DNA of 64,000 nt from Massospora cicadina. Taxonomy: Eukaryota > Entomophthoromycota > Entomophthoromycetes > Entomophthorales > Entomophthoraceae. The DNA is taken from the NCBI GenBank assembly GCA_022478985.1, contig JAKSZP010017390.1, positions 41,795 to 105,794 on the forward strand, read 5' to 3'. Both the position numbers and the translations under genes were made by a program. Below are positions 22,831-33,028 of the stretch, piece after piece (position 1 is the first letter of the stretch; the number at the start of each line of letters is the position of its first letter). The notes under the pieces were generated by a model, which was not told the DNA's origin, made no database searches, and worked only from the letters and a program-made list of their open reading frames with translations.

Positions 22831-24340
22831 GTGATTGTGTCACGGAAGAATTTAATGGGGTTATTGGAAGACCAGAAGGATTGGGCAGAAGCTTTATTTC
22901 AAAATATAAAGAGATTTTTGCTGTTGATTATCATGATTTGGGGTGCGCTTGGGGGGTTGTTCATTGGCTGGACACTGGGGATCATCCCCCCATCAGGTCT
23001 CAGCCAATCTACCAATCAAGGGCAGCTGAAGAAGTCTTCATCAAGGAGATTGAAAAGCTGCTAGAGCAGGGAATGCTTGAACCATCTAAGAGTCCATGGG
23101 CTTCACCTGTCCTAATTGTTAAAAAGAAGGATGGTACTAACCGCGTAGTAATTGACTGCTGTAAGCTCAATAGTATCACCAAAAAAAGACTCATACCCTC
23201 TACCGCAGATTGATGATGTGCTGGATTGGTTAGGTGGAGCCCGCTACTTCTCAGAGATGTATTTGATATCTGGTTATTGGCAAATTGAGCTGCCCATAGT
23301 GTAACAATAAAATGCGCCATAATCACATCAAAAGGGCTTTTCCAACCAACATATATGCCACAAGGGCTATGTAACGCCCCAGCTACGTTTCAACAAGCAA
23401 TGGACACCATACTGGGTGATCTGAAGTTGTTGTGTGTTCTTGTATACCTCAACAATATTTTCGTCTTCTCTTGACATTCACTGAGCACCTTATCCATTTG
23501 GAAGAGGTATTTTGCTGACTGGCTGAGGTCAATATTAAAATCAAGCCTCAAAAATACCACTTCTTCAAGGATCAGCTGGAGTAACTCAGGTTTGTGGTGG
23601 ATGTGACTGGGTTAAGACCCCAACCCGCCAAGGTGGAGGCTATCCAGAAGATGACTCAACCAGTTAGTAAGCGGGACATTCAGGTATTTTTGGGGATGGT
23701 AGTTACTACTGACGCTTCATACCCAATTTCAGTTGCATCGGAGGTCCTCTGTTTGAGCTACTAAAGAAGGATGCCATGTTCAAATGGATGGAACGGTACC
23801 AATGTGCCTTTGATACACTTCAAATGGTGCTAATTAGCGCGCCCATGTTGTGCTACCCTAATTTCAATAAGGAATTTATAATGAAGATAGATGTGTCACT
23901 TTCCGCTGTTGGGGTGGTCCTGTCTCAGAAGGACGATGAGGGGGAAAAGCACCCTGTGGCGTACTGTAGTCAAAGCTTGAATTCCCATGAACGAAATTAC
24001 ACCATAACCAAGCAGGAGTGCTTAGTGGTGATTTATGCATATAAGCAGTTTTGAGTCTACTTGCATGGAGTAAAGTTTAAAGTCATAAAATCATGCATCG
24101 TTGTGCTGGTTGCAGAATTTGAGAGATCATGAAGGGCGGCTAGCCTGATGGGCTCTAAAGCTGCAAGCTTATGACTTTGAAAATTCTTCAACCAGCAGCA
24201 AAACACCAAAAAGCCAATTGCTTATCAAGATTGCCAACAATTGCAGTTATGGCGGATTTAAGTGACATAATGTTCAACAAGTGCTCAGCGGAAAGTACAA
24301 TGATGAACCACCTCAAGTTATCAAGTTACTAGATGGACCT
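22831..24340 (+). pseudogene. pol: TyA copy 3 reverse transcriptase and RNase H
   Basis: 22881-23213 reads EIFAVDYHDLGCAWGVVHWL, EAVFIKEIEKLLEQGMLEPS-like, and KKKDGTNRVVIDCCKLNSIT. The first catalytic motif is YFSEMYLISGYWQIEL, with its Asp changed to Tyr. The catalytic box at 23445-23459 is YLNNI. RNase H at 23776-24054 reads PNFNKEFIMKIDVSLSAVGV and HERNYTITKQECLVVIYAYK, keeping the first Asp and the Glu. A stop follows at 24,053 and the third acidic residue is lost. Frame changes at about 23,190, 23,300 and 23,470. Confidence 0.85.
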
Positions 24341-24399
24341 CAGGACTAATACGTTTCAAAAATGGGGAATTGTATAAGCGTATAGAGAACACTACTGCA

Positions 24400-25452
24400 A
24401 ATATCCCCAGACCTTCACCAGACCAAATATTATCATGAGCACACACCAAGCAGTTGGCCATGGTGGAGTCCAGAAGACCTTGAATTGTTGAGGCCGCTGT
24501 ATTATTGTGAAAGCATGCAATTTGACGTGCTTGAGACCCTGTCCTACTGCCATCAGTGCCAGGTGTAGAAGCCATTTTGCAAGAAGACTTCATACCTGTT
24601 GGTAAAACCTCACTTTTCTTGGCATACAGTCTCTATAAATGTTGTGAGACCTCTGCCAACTGGAGCTAACCGGTCTAAGTATATCCTGGTAGCAATTGAC
24701 CACTTGACCAGGTGGTTGAGGCGTAAGCCATTTGGGATCTGGGAGCGATTCTGTGGCAAAGTTTGTAATGGAATGCATCATCCAGCGTCACGGTTGCCCA
24801 CAGTTTATCCTTAAAAACAATGGAACCAACTTCACCTCTCACATTTTATCCAAGCTCAACGAATTGATGGCATCCGTGGGGTCCTAACAACCCCATATCA
24901 CCCTGAGTCCAATGGAATGGTAGAACAGGTTAACGGAACCCTGGTGAACATACTATGGAAGTTGGTTACAGATAGGCCCTCCAATTGGAGTATCATCCTT
25001 TCTACCGCGGTGTTCGCCTAAAATATTAGCTACCATTCTGCCATGGGGAAAAGCCCCTTCCAATTGCTTTATGATGTCACCCCTCTTTGCCTGCGCTTCT
25101 ATATGCCTGTGTAGATGACACCGGCGGAATGAATCTGCAACGCTATTTAACCGCCCTGGAAAATATGCTGATTAAATTACAAACTAAAGCGTACTCATTA
25201 AGCTTAGCCAAGAAAATCAAAAACCAGGCTGTCAATCAGGTATGGCGAAGTGGCCTAACACAGTTCAAAGATGGAGATATGGTGCTATTTCACGATCAGC
25301 ACTGGTTTGGGTTGAAGCACAAGCTCGCAAATATTTGGATTGGGCCATTTGAGATAATAGGAAAAATGGGCGTTGCTTCTTATACTATCAAGGATCCCAT
25401 AAGTGGCTGGATTATAAAGTTAGCGCACGCAAAAATTCCTTCAGCCATATAA
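24400..25452 (+). pseudogene. pol: TyA copy 3 integrase with GPY/F-type C-terminus
   Basis: The zinc region ends YCHQCQV near 24,560. The first catalytic Asp reads Asn (WHTVSINVVRPLP) and the second also reads Asn (ILKNNGTNF), while the Glu is kept (SNGMVEQVNGTL). 25087-25452 gives a long intact C-terminus: DGDMVLFHDQHWFGLKHKLA then IWIGPFEIIGKMGVASYTIK, the GPY/F module that follows Ty3/gypsy integrase cores. The stop at 25,450 ends pol. No chromodomain is visible. Confidence 0.85.
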
Positions 25453-26383
25453 GCAGTAATAGAGCCAAAAAATAAAAAATAAGAATAACAAAAATAATGT
25501 GAAAAAATGTAAATGATGATGATAATGATTGTACAAAATCTTATGTGAGTTTTAACTACGTTTATTTGGGGTTGTTACTGGGGGTCTTTTGCTTTGATGT
25601 CTTCATCTTCCTGTATTTTTCAGCTTCTTGCAGTGGTCCTTTTGTTTTGATTGATGGGACCTTTGTTTCTTCTTCCACCGCTTTGAGGGTGCCATGGTCT
25701 CTATGGACTCTTCTGGGGTTGGGGGTGGAGTCAAAGGCTGCTGAGGTGAGAGCAAGGGGGCTGACGTCCACTCAGGGGCCACTGCGCTAGTCTGAGGAAG
25801 GGAGGCCAGTGCGACGGGACTGGAAGAGAAGGACGGACTGGGGTTCCATGGCAACAGGCGAGGTGGTGAGAGCTCAGCTGGTTGTTGAGTTGAAACTGTT
25901 CTTGCCCCACTAGGAGCTAAGCCTGCAACCACATGCATCAATGAATCCAGGAAACCAATGAGTAAGCCAGAAAAAGGGGTCAGAGTAGTAAGGGCTAGTG
26001 AGTAAGCAGTTGAGTTCCAGCTCAAGGGTAAAAAGCTGCGCCCAGCACCAGGCAATCTACAAGAAAGTCCTCCATGCTCAGATACGCTATCAGAAAATGA
26101 GTGGTTGTAGTTAATGCTGCTCACTGGACCCACTCAAGGGCTGTCCGGTGCAGCTCTATTCCTGAACATAAAGCAGTTGTGGGATGCAAAATTAAGTTAC
26201 CTAGGAGTGCCATGATGGGAAGGTACTGTGATGGATCATCAGCGCTGAGGGTGGTGAATGCTGCAGTGACCCCAGAGTGAAGGCGAGCTAACTGGTTGTT
26301 GCAGAAGTTTATCCCAGAGACTGGAAGTGGGTAGGAGCGCGGGGAAAGGACCCCAACCAGCAGGCTATCACCCACTGCATGAA

Positions 26384-27322
26384 TGTCAGGCGGACATCAA
26401 GTAAGAATTAGACTGGCCTGCCATCCTGGATGCCAGAGCATCCAAGTGACAAACCAGAATGCCAGAGGCACTGCTGCTGGTATGACAGATTTGGAACTGG
26501 AAGGGAGCTTAATTCTCAACAGATAAGAATGGGATTTTGGGGGAATTGTTTTGATTAGAAAATTTAAGGAAAGAGAATCAACCAACAATTTTCTCAATGC
26601 AACGTGCCCAATTAAATAGTCATTGATTTTGAGAGAAAATAAGCTGGGATCAGGTTCCACAAGTTCAACCTAAATGGCAAATTATTTGGAAAATGGGTGG
26701 GTTAGTTCCCTGGGAACTGACATCACAAAATTTCGGCAGTGGGGCAAGTTGCAATCAATTTGACCTAAGCAGTAAACTATTTGGGAATGGTCAGGTTAGC
26801 TCCCTGGAAACTGACATCACATTGGTAGTGGACTGAGTTGCAGCCAGTTTGACCTAAGCGGTGAACTATTCAGAAATGGGCTGGTAGTTCCCTGGGGACT
26901 GAGATCGCTAAATTTGGCAGTGGGCCAAGTTGCGGTCAGTTTGACCTAAGTAGTAAACTATCTGGGAATGGGCAGGTTAGCTCCCTGGGGACTGACATCA
27001 CAAAATTTGGTGGCGGGCTGAGTTACAGTCAGTGGCATTGCATCAGGTGCAACGCCCAATTTGCTGGCAGTAATCTGCCCATTGGGGGTGATGCCTGACA
27101 AATTTGGGAGGGGGGATTTTTTTCATCATTGTGTACATTAAATTGCAACCGTCAGGCGTTCCAGCCAATAGCTCAGTCTACATACCCTTTTCGACCATTT
27201 GAAATCTGAGTATCAGGCTGATTGCCACTCAAATTAGTTGCAATCGATTTCATTTTGGTGATCTCAGCACAGATTTTACTGATTCTTCATAACAGTTCTG
27301 CTGAGAAGAGTGCGAGTACCAG
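26384..27322. mobile_element. Probable solo LTR inserted in TyA copy 3 (939 bp)
   Basis: Flanked by ATGAA on both sides (26379-26383 and 27323-27327). TyA copy 2 shows the empty site: accgcATAAAgcatagcatc against the joined actgcATGAAgcacagcatc. It begins TGTCAGGCGG, like other LTRs here, and ends ACCAG, one base off a canonical CA. No coding capacity, primer site or purine tract, so a solo LTR is the best fit. Its family is not otherwise present in the window. Confidence 0.72.
26666..27032. repeat. Tandem repeat, about 91 bp x 4, inside the solo LTR
   Basis: Units start at 26,666, 26,762, 26,851 and 26,943, each opening with (g)acctaag or a variant and containing tagctccctgg then actgacatcac. 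Spacing is 89-96 bp. Tandem repeats inside LTR U3 regions often carry promoter elements; no specific factor site is recognised. Confidence 0.8.
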
Positions 27323-27765
27323 ATGAAGCACAGCATCCGCTGAACAGACAGAGCTGTGGGATGAGGCTTGGCAGGAGATGGAAGCACTAGGTGACTAAAG
27401 CTCACTCTCCAGGAGCTGGGCCACTTCATTATATGAAGTCCCTCAGCTCCACTCCTTTCCCCAGCATAGCTGAGCCACTATGTCCCTGAAGGGGGCGCGC
27501 CAGGAAGCCAAATGGCTGACGAATTTGGAAAGGAGCTCTTTCCTGGGTCAGAATGGTTGTGAGGTCCACGTCAGCCTCATCCTTCATCATCTGGATGAAG
27601 GGGAAACTGAGGAAGAGGAATGTGGCCTGGGTTGAAAAACCCCGCACCAAGCCACATATGAAAGAAGAAATTGAAATCATGGACTTGTGGTTGTTGGCAC
27701 ACAATGGTTTGCATGACCTTAAAGGAAAAAGAGACATACAGCTTATTGTCCAGTCAAGGGGGTAA

Positions 27766-28376
27766 TGTCACGCATCTATATGGCTGGACAACAAGCCACA
27801 ATTATGACCAACGAATCATTGGAGGAATTCCACCAAAGATTCAATGGGCAGAATCTGCTGAGGATGTTTCAGAGCTATAAGTATTCAATTGCCTTAGGAT
27901 GAGGCGATAATGGGTTATAATGGATCATATCAGATTGCCTTCAAAATAGGGCAATAAGGCGATGTTGACATTTGACAAAAAAAATTCAGATTGCCTCAAA
28001 TCAGAGCAATACAGAATTAAAGAACTAAAATCTGAAACCAATGAGAATATGGTTAAACTAATAAACTAAGCAAAAGAGTCAGTATCAATGAGGTTGTTAG
28101 TATATCATCAAAAGAAGGGAATTGACAGGAGGAGGTTTTTAGATAGTAAAGAAAAAGGAAATAAGAGGGAGTGGACTAGAAGAGATCCGCCGATTTATTA
28201 TATTAAAATAAAAAGTGTATTTTGGGGAATTTGCTCCTGTTTTATTATAAATCATTTGTTTACAAGGGTTCTGAGGAACTGGCAATTGTCATATAATCCG
28301 TTCCAATTGTTCAGTGGGCGTAACCCTGTGCAAAAAACCCTTTATCAGATATATAGAGAATCTCCAAAACTCAACA
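27766..28376 (+). repeat. 3' LTR of TyA copy 3 (611 bp) and preceding polypurine tract
   Basis: TGTCACGCATCTATATGGCT to ATCTCCAAAACTCAACA, followed by the target duplication CCACC. The purine-rich tract aagggggtaa ends at 27,765. Some runs are identical to the 5' LTR for more than 60 bp, for example around 27,790-27,900 against 19,945-20,050. Confidence 0.92.
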
Positions 28377-28381
28377 CCACC

Positions 28382-30240
28382 CAAATCAATGAGTAAAAGG
28401 GCATCCCACTTTAGTCTTATCAGCACATTACTATACCATCCAGAAATCAAGTAATTGACCTGACAGGGCTGACAATTAATATCCATGAACGACTTTATGG
28501 TGAAGTATATCAACCAAGGTCTAAATCTTGATTTGAACCAACATTTCCCCTGGTATTATCATTTATGGCCATGGAGAAATACACATCTTGTGTAAAAACC
28601 TGAAAAATCGGCCCATCTCCATCAAGTGACATCAAACAATCACATTTCTGCATCTGTTCCCTACCTTGAAAATTCACTCATTCCATGAGTTTAAAACTTT
28701 AGTTGAATTAGGGCTCCCCAATAATTTCCTACTCAGCATCAATAATGTCATCCATATGGCTGATTTAAGCAACCTGACCAACTCTGCGAAAAGCCAAGCT
28801 CAGGAGTTATTTTCTAAATATTGGGAGATATTTGCACAAGATGATTTTGACTTGGGATGTGCTAAGTGTGTCATCCACAATATCAATACTGGAGATCATA
28901 AACCAATTCAATTATGCCCAATTAAATGCTCAAAATCATCAGAAGAAGCTGTATCCAAGGAGATTAAGGAACTCCTCAATTGTGGCATGTTAGTGCCTTC
29001 AAAAAGTCCATGGGTGGCACCAATTTTAATAGTGAAGAAAAAGGATGGAAGCAACCAAGTAGAAATTGATTATTGGAAGTTAAACAAACTCACAAAGAAG
29101 GACTCATACCCTCTGCCACAAATTGACAATATTTTGAATAGGCTAGGGGGCGTGAAGTTCTTCTTGGCAATGGACCTTATCAGAAAATATTGGCAAATAG
29201 ATCTTCCTGAAGAGGAGCGCAAGAAATGTGCAATTAAAACCTAAGAGGGCCTATTCCAGCTGATGAGAATGCCTCAAGTGCTCTGTAATGCCCTGGCTAC
29301 CTTCTAAAGGGCTATGAACACAAATCTGGGAGAATTGAAGTTGTCATGTGTACTAGTGTACCTTGATGATATTAACGTTTTCAGCTGAACTTTTGATGGC
29401 CACCTGGAACACTTAGAGGAGGTTTTCAGAAGGCTAGCAGCTGCAAACTTAAAATCAAGCCCAAAAAGTGTCAGTTCTTCATAGACCAGCTGGAATATAT
29501 CAGATTTGTAATTGAAAAAATGGGTCTTAGGCCCCAGCCCTCTAAGCCATATGCCATGGAATTCCAAAATAAAACGGCCCAAATCCAAGCAGCGTGATAT
29601 CCAAGTATTCCTAGACATGATCAGATACCATCGCCAATTTATTGCTAACTTCACACAACTCAGGGAGCCACTTTTTTATCTAATTAAAGATAATGTCCCA
29701 TTCAACTGGACTCCAGCTTGCTAGAATGCATTTACCCAACTCTGATTGGCCCTATTGAACGCGCCTGTTATTTGATACCTGGACTTTGACTGTGAATTTA
29801 TTGTCCAAACTGAAGCATCCTAACAGCAGTGGGGCTTTGTTATCCCAAGTTGGGGAAGATGGTGAAGAACATCCAGTTGACTTTGCTGGCCAGACCTTAA
29901 ATATTCATGAGAGAAATTACACGGTGATGGGACAAGAATGCTTAGCTGTTATATATGCTTGCAAGCAATTTTAGGTCTATCTCCATGGCACTCATTTCAA
30001 AGTTGTTACCAATCTTGCTTCCCTAAGATGGCTGAACAATTTAAGGGAGTCTGAGGGCCGATTAGCCCGCTGGGCATTAAAGCTTTAAGAGTATGACTAC
30101 ACAATTGATCATCAAGCTGGGGAACAACATCAAAACGCCAATTGTCTATCCCAACTACCCACCATTGCAACACTTAGTCATGATGCCAATGAGTTGTTTA
30201 AGAAAATGATCAGCGGAGAGTAACAAGATGAGCCCTAATC
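28382..30240 (+). pseudogene. pol: TyC reverse transcriptase and RNase H
   Basis: 28666-29244 is one 192-codon frame: WEIFAQDDFDLGCAKCVIHN, INTGDHKPIQL, KKKDGSNQVEIDYWKLNKLT and KFFLAMDLIRKYWQIDLPEE, with the first catalytic Asp. The palm continues in the same region to VLVYLDDINVFS, whose catalytic YLDD box at 29359-29373 is intact. RNase H is spread over 29786-30240: EEHPVDFAGQTLNIHERNYT, QECLAVIYACKQF, then LRWLNNLRESEGRLARWALK. Stops at 29,242, 29,306, 29,384 and 29,972 are the main damage. Less decayed than the TyA copies. Confidence 0.87.
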
Positions 30241-30279
30241 CATCAAAAACTATTATCAGATTTACAAAAAAATACAACT

Positions 30280-31396
30280 ATCAAAAATAGGATGCTTTAC
30301 AAGATTGTTGAGGGCAAGAAATATCTTTTCAAGACCCTCAGCCCAAACAGACCTAATAATGGCAGCGCATAAGGCCATAGAGCATGGCAGATTCAAAAAA
30401 TAACGAAAGAACATCTGAAGAAATCCTACTATTGGGAATCTATGCATTTTGACATCCAAGAAATGTTAGAATGCTGTGTGGAGCGTCATGGCAAAAAAAC
30501 GTTCCAAAAAAGCACATCTTGTTATCTTGTTGAGCCCAAGTTCACTTGGCACAATGTATCTATTGACGTTGTCACCCACTTCCAACAAGCAATATGAAGT
30601 TCAAGTACATTATTGTAGCCATTGACCACTTGACAAAATTGGGTCGAGGCCAAGGCTATTTAGGAAGCAGGAGCAGCAACTACATCCAAGTTTGTTCTTG
30701 AAAACATCATTCACAAGCATAAATATCCCCAGGCTATTCTTACTGATATTAGAAACGAATTTTATCACCAATGTCCTTTCCAAACTCAACCAATTAATTT
30801 GAGTACAAGTTGTGCTTTCTGCTCCCTATCATCCTGAAACTAATGGTACAGTTGAGCGCGCAAACAGGACGTTGGTGAACATTATCAGGAAATTAACTTT
30901 AGCCAAACCATTCATATGGAGAACTTATCTAAGTCCAGCTGTATCTGCCTACAATGCTCCTTTCATTTGTCAATGAGGATGTCTCCTTTTCAAGTATTAT
31001 ATGGAAGACATCCGGCATACCAACGCTACTATATTTGGTCCTAGAAGATCCTGGTGAAACCACTTATCCTCAATATGGTAAGAAGCTTGCAGATACTATA
31101 ATCAAACTACAAGCTCAAGGCTTTGACAACAGATTTGCCGTGAAAAAGGCTAACTTTAAAAGGACTTAGAAATTCACTACAAATTGGCTGAATTTGAAGT
31201 TAACAATGAAGTTCTATTTTGCAACACCAATGGATTGGGCCAATTGCAAAAGTTAGATTGCATCTGGGTAGGGATTTTTGAAACAATTGAGAAGACATCT
31301 TATTTCATATACACATTCAAGGATATTAGGACCAGCCATATATACAACCAAGTCCATGCAAAATTTCTAATAAGGTTCAATAAGCTGTCCAATTAA
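30280..31396 (+). pseudogene. pol: TyC integrase with GPY/F-type C-terminus
   Basis: The degenerate zinc region reads AAHKAIEHGRFKK...SMHFDIQEMLECCVERHG. WHNVSIDVVTHF keeps the first catalytic Asp, AILTDIRNEF the second, and PYHPETNGTVERANRTLVNI the Glu, so all three DDE residues survive though in different frames. 31184-31396 encodes the C-terminal module: KLDCIWVGIFETIEKTSYFI followed by YNQVHAKFLIRFNKLSN and a stop. About six frame changes. Confidence 0.84.
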
Positions 31397-31660
31397 GAAA
31401 AATAAAATAAAATCTTTTTAAATAAAATAAATAATAAATTAAAAATGCTAAAATTATATTTATATTTAATAACATTTTATTCTAATCAATACTTTAGTTT
31501 GCACTTGAGGATGGAGAGAGAATCCAACAACAGAACATTGGCAATTAGGGCTTAAGTTAAAGCTATGCACTTGGCCTACTTTATTGGCAGTTTGGGCCAA
31601 AATTAACAGATGACCAAGATTAATAAAGGCTAATTTAAATCTTAGGGCTTATGTTTGAGT

Positions 31661-31734
31661 CAAGTGGGGGAATATGTCAGATTCTGATGGTTGACCTAAA
31701 ATAAACTCTTTGACAACCAACAGATCATACTGAA
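31661..31734 (+). repeat. Polypurine tract and first 60 bp of the TyC 3' LTR
   Basis: caagtgggggaata precedes TGTCAGATTCTGATGGTTGA at 31,675, which aligns with TGTTGGACTTTTGTGGTTGA of the 5' LTR. The LTR is cut at 31,734 by LINE NL1, after the left copy of its target duplication (31,719-31,734). Confidence 0.85.
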
Positions 31735-31848
31735 GTTTTATCTTTCCCATAACAATCACTTTAGTTGCTACAATTTGATTTGAACAGCAAGTTTTTGATA
31801 ATCACACAGGAGAGATGCGCGATTTTAATAATAAATCTAATACAACCT

Positions 31849-33028
31849 GGGCGAGCGTCACATCAAGAGGTGCACAAAACGGTGCACCCAATGGCAAGCA
31901 ACGCCCTGGAGGGGGACCAGGAACCTAAGCCGCCAAGAAACCACAAACTTAAACATCATTCGGGTTTATGGTATTTTCTACAAAGCAAGATCAATACTCT
32001 GCATTGAAATTACCTTTCCTGAGGGAAAAAGAATAGTGTGCACCACGCGCACCATATTAAACAAAGCAAAAACTTTGTTCATCTCCTTTGACTTGCTCCC
32101 TACCAACCTTCCCCATAAGGTAATCGAGGAGGAGCTCTGCAAAGGGCTTGTAGCCTATGGAGAAATTGTGCAAATTGAACTACAACGATTTCGCCTGATG
32201 CCAACCCTGTGCACAGGCAAAGCTATTGCCATAATCAACCCGCTCCCCAAAGTGGAAGATGACCTATCAAGAATCCCCTGCACAGCAGAGTTTCACTTCG
32301 TGGATGGGGGACAATCATCCGCATTCTAAATTACACTGGAACGTGCACCACCTATATGCAACCACTGCAGTTCATTAGGACACAAGGAACACACATGCCC
32401 TGTAAAGGAGGGATTAATGGAAGCAGAATACTGTGAGGAAGCCATGGATGAAATTAACGAAAACTTCGCCAGAATAACTGATGGCCACCACCCATTCCGC
32501 TGGGGTGAGGATGGAATTTATTCCATCGTGAACCCAATTACATATAAACAACGCAAAGTGGCACAAAAAGCCCGCAAGCAGGCAGTGGCTGAGGTGGCAG
32601 TGCATGCGGAATCATCCTTCAATCCCAGACAAATTCAAGATGACATAGCAGATATACACCAAGCCAACCAAACAGAACAATATGCCCAGGTTGAAAATTT
32701 TCACAGCAACTTGACTGAGTCACCAAGCGACATCAATCATGCACACTCTTAGGAACAATTCAGCTGCAATATGGGCGAAAATGTGGTGCACAATTCTCCA
32801 AATTTGAGCCCCAAAATCATTGAATCCAATCAGCACCTTCTCATTGAACCATCATGAGACACGTGCGGAAAAAGATAACACAAATTCCAAAAACTGCAAT
32901 TCCTGCAAAAAAATCAGGTCAGAACAAGGGAACTGGCATTGTCACTGAGAGTTGGAGTGCAGATGCAGAGCATGGCCAAAATGAGACGCGGTGGGTTAAG
33001 GCCAGAGGGCCCTCCCAACTGCTCCTGA
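31849..33028 (+). pseudogene. NL1 ORF1: RRM-like and CCHC nucleic-acid-binding protein
   Basis: By comparison with NL2 the start codon is CTG here (ATG lost) near 31,849. 32036-32329 reads FDLLPTNLPHKVIEEELCKG, then AYGEIVQIELQRF and CTGKAIAI, which has the look of an RRM fold used by LINE ORF1 proteins. One stop later, CNHCSSLGHKEHTC is an intact CX2CX4HX4C knuckle, followed by a basic, Lys/Arg/Ala-rich region (32417-32752). A premature TAG lies at 32,750. The original terminator is TGA at 33,026-33,028, in the frame of ORF2. Confidence 0.78.

Larger units (their letters stand above)
25562..27737 (-). pseudogene. Antisense ORF of TyA copy 3 (unknown product, split by an insertion)
   Basis: It runs against the element, starting at 27737, only 29 bp inside the 3' LTR boundary, and ending about 110 bp past the integrase stop. 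Open parts: 27429-27737, 26121-26375 and 25603-26133 (176 codons). Removing the 939-bp insertion leaves about 1,240 nt, roughly 410 codons. The C-terminus is Pro-rich then strongly basic (KRWKKKQRSHQSKQKDHCKK), which resembles a nuclear localisation or nucleic-acid-binding tail. Copy 2 encodes the same blocks in the same frame, order and orientation. No known family recognised. An antisense promoter in the 3' LTR would be needed; that is inference. Confidence 0.65.
19919..28376 (+). mobile_element. Ty3/gypsy element TyA copy 3, both LTRs present
   Basis: 8,458 bp including a 939-bp secondary insertion. 5' LTR 19,919-20,528 and 3' LTR 27,766-28,376, with the 5-bp target duplication CCACC at 19,914-19,918 and 28,377-28,381. 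Order: primer site, gag, protease, RT, RNase H, integrase, antisense ORF region, purine tract. The gag N-terminus is about 1.4 kb shorter than in copy 1 (216 bp against 1,635 bp between primer site and capsid). Reading frames are broken throughout. Perfect duplication and similar LTRs make it the youngest TyA copy here. Confidence 0.93.

Noticed and set aside
1..31400. Repeat-induced point mutation (RIP) as the main cause of decay
   Set aside because: Breaks include many indels and transversions (for example Cys to stop by T-to-A or C-to-A, Asp to Tyr) as well as transitions. Only the shared active-site changes look CpG-biased. A dinucleotide count over aligned copies would be needed to decide.
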